A stretch of DNA of 64,000 bases, from positions 14,067,013 through 14,131,012 of the forward strand of contig NC_092577.1 in the NCBI RefSeq assembly GCF_037975245.1, in the 5' to 3' direction. Below the pieces are notes generated by a model. That model saw only the letters and a program-made list of their open reading frames with translations. It was not told the DNA's origin and did not search any database. Source of the stretch: Apostichopus japonicus. Taxonomy: Eukaryota; Echinodermata; Holothuroidea; Aspidochirotida; Stichopodidae. Below are positions 53,267 through 63,525 of this stretch, piece by piece; position 1 is the stretch's first letter; every line of letters starts with the position of its first letter. The position numbers were made by a program, and so were the translations under genes.

Positions 53267-54447
53267 CATGGGCGGGATTACGGAGGGGAGAGGGGGCATT
53301 TGCCCCCACTTTTTCCCAGACCTTAGTTCACTTTTTTTGTCGTTTTTGCAGACAAATGTGCACAACCCTAACCGAAATTATTCCCCTACAACAGCTCTAT
53401 CAAATAGGCCTATTTGTTTCGAATCTAAGTCGAAATTGTGTTTAACATCGTAACATGAAGCATGCAGAATAACTGGAGCTGGAGCTAGCACATGGTTCGC
53501 AGCACAGGTTACGAATCCTGGAGCTGTCACCTGACACCCCCCCCCCCGTGTCATTCAACATATGCAATGGCACTGCCGATGTAATTTCTTTACTGCTCGA
53601 AATCCTGGAATGATGCATGCAAATCGAATAATGTAAATTACAAATTGGCACTAACACAGTACCATTGTTACAGTATACAGCACTCGGCAGTTTCGGTAGG
53701 GGGGGGGGGGGTAAAGGTATGTTCAACCCCCAATATTTGCCAAGTGCTCCAAGAAGTGGGGACCGCGGGGAGAATTTCGAAGTGGGTGCTGAACATATTC
53801 TTGATCGGTCCAGTGCACAATATACTAATAAATTTAGGGGGAAAGAACTGTCTAGATGCGATTTATTGTTACCAGAGGTGTCATTTTTGCTGATCTAGGA
53901 TTTCCTTTTTGCTAAAATTTCGACGCGCCGCGCCAACTGATGGTGGTGCACCGCCTAAATAGTGACGTATAAGCTTCAGTTGTACATCACCATATAAGTT
54001 CTTCTATCCATTCTCCCTAAATTTACACACGTTCATTAATTGTTTAGATGCAATTTAAAGCCTATATGGGTGTTAATTTTACCGATCTAAGGGTACCTTT
54101 CATCGAAAATTTCGACGCTCCTTGCCAACCGATGATGGCGCTCCGCTTAGATAGTGACGTATAACAAAAGTTGTACATCACCATCTGACCATATGTTCTA
54201 CTATCAATCCTCTTCAAATTTTTAAACGATAATTAACTATCTAGATACAATTGCAGACATGAGATCCATATTTCAAGGATGGGCACATGCAGCTTAGAGC
54301 ACTCGGGAAGTGCCATCTGGAGGGTTTGTAAAGCCAAGAAAAAATCGTGTACGTTACGCGCCAACCGATGGTGGCGCTCCGCTTAGATAGTCTTGCTGGC
54401 AGGTTTGCCCCCCCCCCCCCACTTTCACAACTCAAATCCCGCCCCTG
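53267..54447. mobile_element. non-autonomous hAT-like transposon
   Basis: Ends CATGGGCGGGATTACGG and the complement of CAGGGGCGGGATTTGAG, with a perfect 8-bp duplication TCTGCTAC (53259-53266 and 54448-54455). It is 1,181 bp, contains no transposase, and carries an internal direct repeat at 53825-54400. Several reading frames inside (for example 53665-53898) are not coding. Confidence 0.9.
53825..54400. repeat. direct repeats inside the hAT-like element
   Basis: The word GCCAACCGATGGTGGCGCTCC recurs at 53932, 54124 and 54360, each time followed by GCTTAGATAGT. The first two copies are followed by GACGTATAA and TTGTACATCACCAT. Spacing is 192 and 236 bp. Confidence 0.85.
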
Positions 54448-54779
54448 TCTGCTACATTATTTACTATATATACTTATGAAATAACGTCTAACTCGCACAT
54501 TTCTGTTACAAAATATGCCGATTATAATACTTTATCATGCACAATTTCTAAGAGCTCTGTTGAAACTGACCAATGAAATTTTCAGTGTTTTTTAAATCAC
54601 ATGGTTCCGACAAGTGACCGCAAGACTTTATTGCTTAGCCCACCAAAATAAAGCAAATTTGTTTTGAAAATAAAAACATAAAACATGAAGGTCGCATTCT
54701 ATCTATCGCAACGTATTATTATTGAGGGATCTGAGGTGGCTAGAACCTCCAAAACTGAGTACTGGGAGTATACAGCGTC

Positions 54780-55265
54780 GACAGTTTGACCTTGTCTTGC
54801 AATGTATCAAGGTATTAAAAAAGTATGTTACAAATTATCTAGTGTGGCTTACGTTGTGTCTTTCTTTTACCAAAATGCTAAGGAAAAAGTTTCCAATACT
54901 ATTAAGTATTATTCTACCCTGGCACATGTGATCTATACAGTGCCTGTATGGTACCATTTTATATTGCAAGAAAGCAAAGAAAGAAGAATGAAGTTGCTTA
55001 AATACAGATCAGCTATATTTACTTTTAGATTACAATATACTTGTAGATAAAGCAAATGCTGCTGCAAGAACTGAGTTTACAAGAATGGCTAATAAGATTT
55101 ACTGTGATCAGAATCACCCTTGTATACTGTACTATAAAGTCTCCCGAACAAATCGAACAGAAATCTAAAAATTCCCCACAAAATACAAAACAATAAGTTT
55201 ACAGAAACTCATTTATTGACCGTGCTGCATGCATTCCATCCGAGCACTTAGAATGTTTGTTGTAG
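54780..55265 (+). pseudogene. probable retroelement C-terminal coding remnant
   Basis: Frames in 54802-55040 and 55043-55265 read VSNTIKYYSTLAHVIYTVPV, then ANAARTEF-like text, CDQNHPCILYYKVSRTNRTE and finally RNSFIDRAACIPSEHLECLL followed by a stop. The layout (a segment like the post-catalytic part of LINE ORF2, then an N-SF-I-RA motif before the stop) fits the C-terminus of a non-LTR element. Identification is tentative because no catalytic motif is present and frames shift. Confidence 0.4.
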
Positions 55266-56850
55266 TCTGTTTGTTATATCGTTTTATGTATTAACTTTTG
55301 TATGTGTAAATGTATTTGATATGATATCCAATCATCTTAACATTTTTTCCCCTTTATCATAGTTATTCTTGGACTGTTTGTTGTAGTCTGTTTGTTATAT
55401 CGTTTTATGTATTAACTTTTGTATGTGTAAATGTATTTGATATGATATCCAATCATCTTAACATTTTTTCCCCTTTATCATAGTTATTCTTGGACTGTTT
55501 GTTGTAGTCTGTTTGTTATATCGTTTTATGTATTAACTTTTGTATGTGTAAATGTATTTGATATGATATCCAATCATCTTAACATCCCCCCCCCACCCCC
55601 TTTATATTAGTTATTCTTGGACTGTTTGTTGTAGTCTGTTTGTTATATCGTTTTATGTATTAAATTTTGTATGTGTAAATGTATTTGATATGATATCCAA
55701 TCATCTTAACATTCCCCCCCCCCCTTTATATTAGTTATTCTTGGACTGTTTGTTGTAGTCTGTTTGTTATATCGTTTTATGTATTAACTTTTGTATGTGT
55801 AAATGTATTTGATATGATATCCAATCATCTTAACATTCCCCCCCCCCCCTTTATATTAGTTATTCTTAGAATGTTTGTTGTAGTCTGTTTGTTATATCGT
55901 TTTATGTATTAACTTTTGTATGTGTAAATGTATTTGATATGATATCCAATCATCTTAACATTCCCCCCCCCCCCTTTATATTAGTTATTCTTGGACTGTT
56001 TGTTGTAGTCTGTTTGTTATATCGTTTTATGTATTAACTTTTGTATGTGTAAATGTATTTGATATGATATCCAATCATCTCAACATTTTTTCCCCTTTAT
56101 CTTAGTTATTCTTGGACTGTTTGTTGTAGTCTGTTTGTTATATCGTTTTATGTATTAACTTTTGTATGTGTAAATGTATTTGATATGATATCCAACCATC
56201 TTAACATTCCCCCCCCCCCCTTTATATTAGTTATTCTTGGACTGTTTGTTGTAGTCTGTTTATTATATCGTTTTATGTTTTAACTTTTGTATGTGTAAAT
56301 GTATTTGATATGATATCCAATCATCTTAACATTCCCCCCCCCCCCCTTTATATTAGTTATTCTTGGACTGTTTGTTGTAGTCTGTTTATTATATCGTTTT
56401 ATGTTTTAACTTTTGTATGTGTAAATGTATTTGATATGATATCCAATCATCTTAACATGTTTTCCCCTTTTATATTAGTTATTCTTGGACTGTTTGTTGT
56501 AGTCTGTTTGTTATATCGTTTTATGTTTTAACTTTTGTATTTGTAAATGTATTTGATATGATATCCAATAATCTTAACATTTCCCCCTTTTATATTTGTT
56601 ATTCTTGGACTGTTTGTTGTAGTCTGTTTGTTATATCGTTTTATGTATTAACTTTTGTATTTGTAAATGTATTTGATATGATATCCAATAATCTTAACAT
56701 TTCCCCCTTTTATATTTGTTATTCTTGGACTGTTTGTTGTAGTCTGTTTGTTATATCGTTTTATGTATTAACTTTTGTATTTGTAAATGTATTCGATATG
56801 ATATCCAATAATCTTAACATTTCCCCCTTTTATATTAGTTATTCTTCCTG
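55250..56850. repeat. about 120-bp minisatellite, 13 units
   Basis: Units run GGACTGTTTGTTGTAGTCTG, TTTGTTATATCGTTTTATG, ATTTGATATGATATCCAATC, ATCTTAACAT, a T/C homopolymer block and CTTTATATTAGTTATTC. The only fast-changing part is the homopolymer block, which is TTTTTTCCCC in some units and C8-C12 in others. The first unit overlaps the last codons and stop of the retroelement remnant at 54780-55265, suggesting a LINE 3' UTR that expanded. Reading frames at 56310-56854 are products of the repeat. Confidence 0.95.
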
Positions 56851-56914
56851 TTGAGGTATTATATGACTCCTCTCTATATATTTTTGTTTATATGTATACA
56901 GGAAGGAAATAAAA

Positions 56915-57852
56915 AAAGGAACAACATACTATAGTACAACGTGGAAACACTTTAACAATGGCACAGTTGTTGGGTTGGATATTATGAATGTGCCTATGAG
57001 CGTAAGAAAATTTTCACATTCCGTTAAAGGGGATCGTATAGTGGAAAAGCTTCCAAAGCGTTTGAAGGATACTTAGAAACTATTGTCAGAGACATTTCAC
57101 GTAATACACTAACTTGAAAATGAAGAATTGCACACAATTTTCCGTAGTCTGTGTGCTTTATGAAATGCCCGTGCTTCATAAGATTACACCACTGGAACTA
57201 TTATTTTGCAACTGCATGTGTTCACATTTCATCAACCTTTGTCTATTTTAAACATTTTAGAAAATGGTGGGGGTTCTTTTTAAAATAAATAAGACCAATG
57301 TACCACCCTTTCAGCAGCCGGCTTACCTTGCCCACCCTACCCCCAACATCCCCCTATTCGACACCATCCATGTCACCGCAGAAAAACATAATAAAACACT
57401 TATATCCGCCCATAACCCATACAAATTCCCTGTCTATTTCATAGATTGCAACAAAACGGGGGCGTTCTTTTTAAAAATTAATAAGACCAATATACCACCC
57501 CTTCAACAACCGGCTCTCCTTGCCCTATACCCCCACCCCTCATCATATCCGACCCCATCCATGGACGTTCTTCTTAAACTCAAGTAGACCAATACCAACC
57601 CTTCGATTATTTTCTTCTATCCTATAAGGTTATTCCACCTACCCCCCCCCCCCGCTTCTCCTCATGTGACAGTGAACATTCACGGTGAACCCTATGGCTA
57701 CTACACACAAAAGTGACGAATCATACTATAGTCTGTGACAGGAAGAAACTTCAAAATTTAGTTCGAGCATAGTGACGAATGTATGACGAATGTCTAAAAT
57801 TAACTGAAAAATGGCATGACATAACGACGAAAATTACTACTTTGTAAGAAAT
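56915..57852. other. gene-free DNA
   Basis: Includes a diverged direct duplication, 57262-57345 and 57460-57540, sharing AATAAGACCAAT, TACCACC-TTCA and CAACCGGCT words. GTGACGAAT words recur at 57711-57790. No gene recognised. Confidence 0.45.
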
Positions 57853-57860
57853 GTTTCGAT

Positions 57861-58196
57861 CAAGGGCGTAGGAACCGGGGGGGCTGGGGGCGCCAGGGGA
57901 GGGGCGGAAGTACCATTCCGCCCCCCGCTTCGCAAGTCAGAAAACCCCTTTTTCATTTCCAAATGAGAAAAAATTCTCATTTGGAGAACCAAATTGCATC
58001 TAAGGCCAGGTGAAAATGCAAAATGATATACAAAATGGAGTGGGTGGGTTGAAGTGTGCTATATTGCACCAAATTGCATCTGAGGCCACCTGGAAATGCA
58101 AAAAAAAAACAACCTCCCCTTAGACCCCTCCCCCAGGCGGGCCATCAGCCTTTAGCCCCCCCCCCCCCCACTCAAAAGAACCTTCCTACGCCACTG
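57861..58196. mobile_element. non-autonomous hAT-like transposon
   Basis: Ends CAAGGGCGTAGGAACC and the complement of CAGTGGCGTAGGAAGG, with a perfect duplication GTTTCGAT (57853-57860 and 58197-58204). At 336 bp it is the reverse-oriented sister of 48380-48755. Confidence 0.92.
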
Positions 58197-58588
58197 GTTT
58201 CGATGAGCAACAAATTATGAGAATTCAAAGTTCTATTTGTTATATTTCAATATATTGACAACTTTCGGTACAAACAAATCCTTCTTTAATTACGATATAC
58301 TCAAGTCAAAATGTGAAAATCTTTAGAGCGCGTTTTTCTCGAAACTCACATTTTGCACATTCGTCACTACGCCAGAATGGGGACGACTAAATCAGTTCTG
58401 ATAGTTTCAAGGTTTGGTCTCGTGTGAAAAGATATATTGAGATTTGGACCTACATAACTGCATGTTGGCCAGATCTGTAATGTTATGTTAGCCAAGTTAT
58501 AGTAGGCATACTAACTATAGGTCTACTGTAAGTGCAGTTGCACCGCCACATCAAAACATATAGTCACGTGAAATGGGAGCCATGTTAC

Positions 58589-58644
58589 TGTGACACCAGG
58601 GAGCTGCTACTCTAACGTTAGAGTAGCAGCTCCCTGGTGACACA
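58589..58644. repeat. spacerless 56-bp palindrome
   Basis: Two 28-nt arms (58589-58616 and 58617-58644) are exact inverted copies apart from one base pair, with no loop; the centre is AACGTT. The arm contains CACCAGGGAGCTGCTACTCT. Confidence 0.97.
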
Positions 58645-59627
58645 TTGCTTTTCAATTCACTGTGGGTATGCATTGACACAGTGTCCCAGTTGACCAGCAC
58701 TGTACCCTGTAGGTTATTGGTGGTTTCCCTTTCACAGCTGCGACTGCCAGTGTGCCACTACTGCAGGTCGTAAGTGTAATGAAATAATGCAGGCCAAGGC
58801 CAAAGTAATAAGTTTGGTTGTACAATGGCGGAAACAAACCAGTGGTGGAAACGAATACCCCCATGTAAAACATACAATGTACACTGCGGCCAAAGGGAAA
58901 CACGTCATGGCCGGCGTACGTAACCTAACGTTGTGTCCTAACAGCCACATGAGGTGGAAATAAAATGAGCATTGACAGTTATTTCTAGCCTACGCTAGTA
59001 AAATTTCTGCAGTGGTAACTTTATAACAGCATGCGGGCAAACAGAACTTGAAAAGGCTGTTGCCATAGGATAGAGTTTCAAATAGACTGTAGGAGAGAAG
59101 AAATGCATCCAAATATGCCATCTGCCAAGTCAATAACCAGTGTGGATTACAGGAACAGGATTGAAATAGGCCTGGTAATAACTTTTAACTGAAAGTCAAT
59201 ACATTTTGAACAAACTGAGCGAAGTCACAACTTGAATACACTTATAAGGATGGTAAACCAGATAAAATATTGTTGGCATGTGTGTATAGCTACATCTATA
59301 TAAAACTCTTGTGCGCAATATAATGTGCTGCATAAGAACACTTATTGATGCTACTATACTAGTAGACTACTACCAGGTTATACCTAACGTTAGGACTGTG
59401 TAGCTTTGCCTAGCTATGCATAAAGTTGGCAACATTGTAGCCTGTATAGTGGTCACATCCACTGCTCTAATATCCTGCAGTATACTATACACACACGAAC
59501 ATTGTGGTAGATTTCTTGAAATAGCCGATTTTCAACAAAGTCATACAACAACATTTTCTGCAATTTTACTAATATTTTTTTGACAGGTATTATTATTATC
59601 GAAGTCTGTTCTCAACTCCTTTCAAAT
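58645..59627. other. gene-free DNA
   Basis: No exon, repeat family or element boundary recognised. The minus-strand frames 58652-58950 have no domain. Confidence 0.4.
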
Positions 59628-60504
59628 ATGGTAGTCAGGGGCGGATCCAGGGGGGGGGGCCGACCCGGCCCGGCCCCCCTTTTTGGAAATCAGTTGCGTT
59701 TTTTTTTATGTGGGAGTACTTCAAATCCTAATAGGCATAACTTGGTGATAGAAAAGCCTAATATATATCCAGCTGCTCTTACCTGAAACGCGATCGTTTT
59801 TATTCCAAATTTGAAACTAAGGCAATTATCAGGCCTACGCGACATCACGTATTAATTAGATACGGCTCAGTACTATAGTGCTGACTATTACTGTCAGGGA
59901 AAATCAATGCACAGTTAGCAAGTATATCATAATTATCTGAATGAAAGGGGGTGTAGGCGGTTTTACACTATCTAACGCAACGTAGTCGCCAAGAACCTGA
60001 AGTATTTTTAAGGGAGGGCCCGAGGAACATGAACTTATAGCATGCTCCTCGTGGTGAAACATAATTGCACCTATTAGGTGAATTGAGTGTACTGTTAATA
60101 GTAGGAGAGACTAGTGTAGGTTCTTATGACCAACTAGACCGGTTTCTGCTCTCAAACTTTATAGGAGGAGCTTCATCAGTAGTAGCCTTTGAATATTTTA
60201 TATTCGGCCTGGGCGTCTCGTTTTCAAAATGCATCTATTTTCTGTGCACGAGATTTTATGGACTCATTGTGCAGCTATAAGAGCATCTAAAAGAGCTTCG
60301 TGTGAACCTTGAGAATCAGCTGATTGAATGTTGTTGTTTCTCGTTACCGGAAAGTTTTCTGAACATTTTCATCACGAAGTTTCACTATTTCAACGATCGG
60401 TGAAAGAGAAAACATAGTTCGATAATTGGTCCCAATTAATTCTTCTTCTGCCGACTGCCATAAAAATAATATCGAAATGGAAATTCTACGGTGCTAAATT
60501 TGAC

Positions 60505-60677
60505 TTAAAATATGCACCAGATTGCATCTAAGGACGTTTCAAAACTAAAAATTGTCCAAAGGGGAGGGGGACACTCCCTCCCCTTAGACCCCTCCCCCAT
60601 TTCAGTCACCACTTCCAGATCCGTCGGCAAATCAAATCCTCCACCCCCTAACAAAAAAAACTTCGCTACGCCCCTGT
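60505..60677. mobile_element. partial hAT-like terminus
   Basis: TTCGCTACGCCCCTG at 60663-60677 is a hAT-like end, and the interior hairpin GGGGAGGGGG/CCCTCCCC with TTGCATCTAAGGAC precedes it. The opposite end was not found. It is inside the Penelope-like element, so it is a third insertion layer or a transduced fragment. Confidence 0.5.
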
Positions 60678-60787
60678 CCACGTGTTGCGAGATTAAGTGC
60701 CAATGTTTCAAAAGTACATTTTTTAAATGCGTGGTTTTGATATGGGGTGTATAGGTAAGCTTGAACACCATTGGTGGTTCCTTTTAT

Positions 60788-61575
60788 TTAGGTTTGGTAG
60801 TGAGGTATTGCCCGCGGTTTTAAAATTTTATGCCTTTCGTTACGGAGTAACAGTTTCTCTGTGAACGCATTCTTTTTCTGTAAGAAATCAGTCTCATTGT
60901 TACATAGACGTGCGTATCGTAAGACTTCCCCTTTAATGAAGCCTTTAAATGTGGCAAGTGGGTGTGCAGAGTTTCTGTCGAGGTATTGGAAGGTTTCCGT
61001 GGGTTTGGTGTAGACTTTGGTGTCTAATAACCCATTGGTTTCGAACCTTGTACCTTTGAAGATTTTCAAATCTAGGTATGTTACCTCGGTGTTTGATATT
61101 TCTACCGTAAGCTTTAAGAAGCGGTGAATTTCATTCAACCTTTTTACTAGGTGTTCAAGTTCCTGATATGTACCGTCGTAGAGCAATAGAATGTCATCTC
61201 TATAGCGGAGCCATTTTAAGATTTTATTATCTGTCGGTAAAATCTGGTTTTCAAGTCTATGCATGACGATATCGCAGATTTCCGGAGAGGCTTGGCTACC
61301 CATGGCGCAACCGATCTTTTGTAGATAGAATTGGTTATTGAACTCGAAACAGTTTCTTGTTAAGATGAGTTCAATTAGTTTGCGCATGGATATGGAAGAT
61401 ATTTTATTTATTCCATATTCGCTTTTGTCCGCCTTTTCATAGACTTCTTGACATATATCTAATGCCTCCTCTTGGGGAGTATTGGTATACGTGGCGACGA
61501 CATCGAGTGTAGCAAGTAGGCTACTACTGCTAATGGTAATGGGGTGGCTTCCACAATTTACAGAATGTAATTTGT
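60788..61575 (-). pseudogene. Penelope-like reverse transcriptase (5'-truncated)
   Basis: The open frame 61387-60788 (199 residues from its first ATG) extends in frame upstream to about 61575. There LLATLDVVATYTNTPQEEAL is the motif-A region, with the catalytic D in LDVVATYTN (the usual form is LDV-SLYTNIP). QKIGCAMGSQASPEICDIVM (motif B region) and WLRYRDDILLLYD (motif C; YRDD in place of the common YVDD, both catalytic D present) follow. The thumb includes HPLATFKGFIKGEVLRYARL. It ends at a stop after IPHYQT. No GIY-YIG domain is encoded before the terminal repeat. The N-terminal fingers are lost at the inverted repeat. Confidence 0.88.
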
Positions 61576-62639
61576 GTCTTTCACATAGGTGCTTTGTTTT
61601 AATACAATAGGAAGCACGAAATAGTCCACAAATTGCGATATTTTTTCGGTCGGTGATCCGTTTCCGCTTATTATCGGGCCCTCCCTTAAAAATACTTCAG
61701 GTTCTTGGCGACTACGTTGCGTTAGATAGTGTAAAACCGACTACACCCCTTCTTTCATTAATAAGTATATCATAATTATCTCATTGAATATATCTTGTTT
61801 TATGTTTTTTCCTTGGGGTGAATCTGGTGTCATAATTTCGCGCAAAAGAAAAAACGAATCGACGCAATAATAGTGTATCCATTGTACATGCACTGTTGAG
61901 CGTTGTTAAATATGTGTCTATCGAGAAAAAATATGTGCACAAAAAAAGCGTGTCTGCAACGTTTCTGGTTTTTCTAGTTTTTGGCGAAATGTTTCACCAT
62001 TTTGCATCTAAGCACTCACAATTAACCAAAAATTTCCAAGGGGGAGGGGGAGAACCCCTCCCCTAGACCCCTCCCCAGGTTGCAGATCACTAAAGTGCTA
62101 CCATCGGGATGTCGGCCCCCCCCCCTTTCTCAAAATCCTGGAGCCGCCCCTGGTAGTAGTACATTCACAGAAAGTATTTTATTTCCTTTTTTCAAAAACT
62201 GAAGTTTTGGGGCCCGTGTGAAATGGTCTATGTTTTACGCATTAAACACCATTGACAATTCAGTATATAGGCTATGACCTATATATAGGTTCACTTGAGT
62301 TATGGTGGCATGCTAGTGTTAGAGCAGCAGGAGAACATCTTGATTGATACATTATCAATCGGGATCTTGTGCTTTGTGGCTTGGGTGTTGGAGAGCAAGA
62401 ATGGAAGTACAAATGGTGGAAAAATTGGGTCAACTGAGGCAATTTAAGACCACTTCAGGCCTCCCAGGAGCAGCGTACGAAATTTTGTTTACAATACCGG
62501 CAATAATTCTCAGCCGGTATTAAATTGAATCAAGCGGTATTAAATAGAATTAATACCGGCATCAAATAGACCAATCACATTATAGCGAATTTTGAAGCTG
62601 TTATGCTCTGAGCTAGTGTTAATCCCTCTTGCCGCCTCG

Positions 62640-62752
62640 TGTATGGTAGGCCATACGGGAAGTAATTGCTGATTTATTGTCCATACGATTTAAATTATTA
62701 CCGGTACGGGGACATTTAAGCAGCAATTATTTCCCGTATGGCCTACCATACC
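62640..62752. repeat. inverted repeat hairpin
   Basis: About 30-nt arms, GTATGGTAGGCCATACGGGA and its continuation AGTAATTGCTG (62641-62671) against 62723-62752, with about 50 bp between. The outer 16 bases are themselves nearly palindromic (GTATGGTAGGCCATAC). This is a MITE-like fold-back. Confidence 0.85.
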
Positions 62753-62940
62753 CGGTGATCGATTGCTATTTGGGTTGGTGGTCGTCCTTACCTTTAAGCA
62801 TCGAAGAAGTAGTTTGTAGCTGGTTAAATGAATAGAAAAAGAAGAATAAAACCTGTTTCTGCCCAAAGCATAGATATAATTTCGTGCTCCGTTATTGTCT
62901 GAGTGTGGCTCGCGCGGCGTATCATGGTGTACATCTAGGC

Positions 62941-63342
62941 CAGGGTTGTCCAGCCTACGGCCCGCGGGCCACAGTGCGGCCCGCCGCAAGGTCCCGTCCG
63001 GCCCGCCAACCTCATTTATTTACAATGTACTTTTACCCAGGTATTCTTTCTTGATAAATTTCAGAGATCAGTATATCTCAATATGAAGATTGTTTTGATA
63101 CAGATCAAAAGGCTTGTGAAGTTTCATTTCCTGCAATATGGGGGTCTTTTTGGCGATTCTTTTCCTCCGCTTGTATAGTAACTTAATTTCCCATACCCCC
63201 TAACAGACCCCTGGCCGGGCCACTGAAATTTGCCGCTCTGGCACGAAAACCTGGATATGCCACAGGATATAGGCTCACGCGGCCCCTCCTTTATCATAAT
63301 CATTCGAGGTGGCCCTCCTTATCAAAAGGTTGGACAACCATG
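62941..63342. mobile_element. hAT transposon relic (Charlie-like ends)
   Basis: Ends CAGGGTTGTCCAGCCTACGG and the complement of CATGGTTGTCCAACCTTTTG, with a perfect 8-bp duplication ATCTAGGC (62933-62940 and 63343-63350). At 402 bp, with GGCCCGC-rich subterminal text near both ends, it is non-autonomous. Confidence 0.92.
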
Positions 63343-63356
63343 ATCTAGGCCTATAC

Positions 63357-63358
<2 letters not shown>

Positions 63359-63421
<63 letters not shown>
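63359..63421. repeat. (TA)n microsatellite
   Basis: About 62 bases of uninterrupted TA. It directly precedes the second Penelope-like element, which may have inserted into or beside it. Confidence 0.95.
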
Positions 63422-63426
<5 letters not shown>

Positions 63427-63460
63427 GTGATTGGAAGTAAAACAGCCAATGTTAGGTTTT

Positions 63461-63499
63461 TGCAGAGCTTTCGAGCAAAACTAGCTCTTCTTCAGTGCA
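63461..63499 (-). ncRNA. hammerhead-ribozyme-like motif
   Basis: The minus strand reads TGCA, CTGAAGA, A, GAGC-TAGTTTT-GCTC, GAAA, GC, TC, TGCA. CTGANGA and GAAA are the two conserved hammerhead core strings. GAGC/GCTC forms helix II, TGCA/TGCA forms helix I, and the two-base GC loop gives a minimal helix III, as described for Penelope-like elements. One extra A lies between CTGAAGA and helix II, which departs from the textbook core. Activity is unproven. Confidence 0.5.
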
Positions 63500-63525
63500 T
63501 GATCACCGAAAGTGACAAGGAGTAG

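Larger units (their letters stand above)
59939..61762 (-). mobile_element. Penelope-like retroelement with inverted terminal repeats
   Basis: Terminal inverted repeats of about 80 bp: ATGAAAGGGGGTGTAGGCGG through GGGAGGGCCC (59941-60021) against 61676-61760. A 19-bp direct duplication (AAGTATATCATAATTATCT) lies at 59920-59938 and 61763-61781. The minus strand encodes the C-terminal two-thirds of a Penelope-type reverse transcriptase. Repeats in inverted orientation are known for Penelope-like elements. The reverse transcriptase N-terminus and any GIY-YIG endonuclease are missing, so the copy is defective. Confidence 0.88.
59636..62152. mobile_element. hAT-like transposon hosting a Penelope-like element
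   Basis: Ends CAGGGGCGGATCCAGGGG and the complement of CAGGGGCGGCTCCAGG. Flanks ATGGTAGT (59628-59635) and GTAGTAGT (62153-62160) agree at 6 of 8 positions. A Penelope-like element occupies 59939-61762 inside it, so the hAT-like element itself is about 690 bp. The right interior (61990-62080) contains the GGGGAGGGGG/CCCCTCCCC hairpin shared with the other hAT-like elements. Confidence 0.8.

Noticed and set aside
56310-56854. Repetitive membrane-protein-like frames (73 and 98 codons)
   Set aside because: Translations of the 120-bp minisatellite. The hydrophobic look comes from T-rich units.
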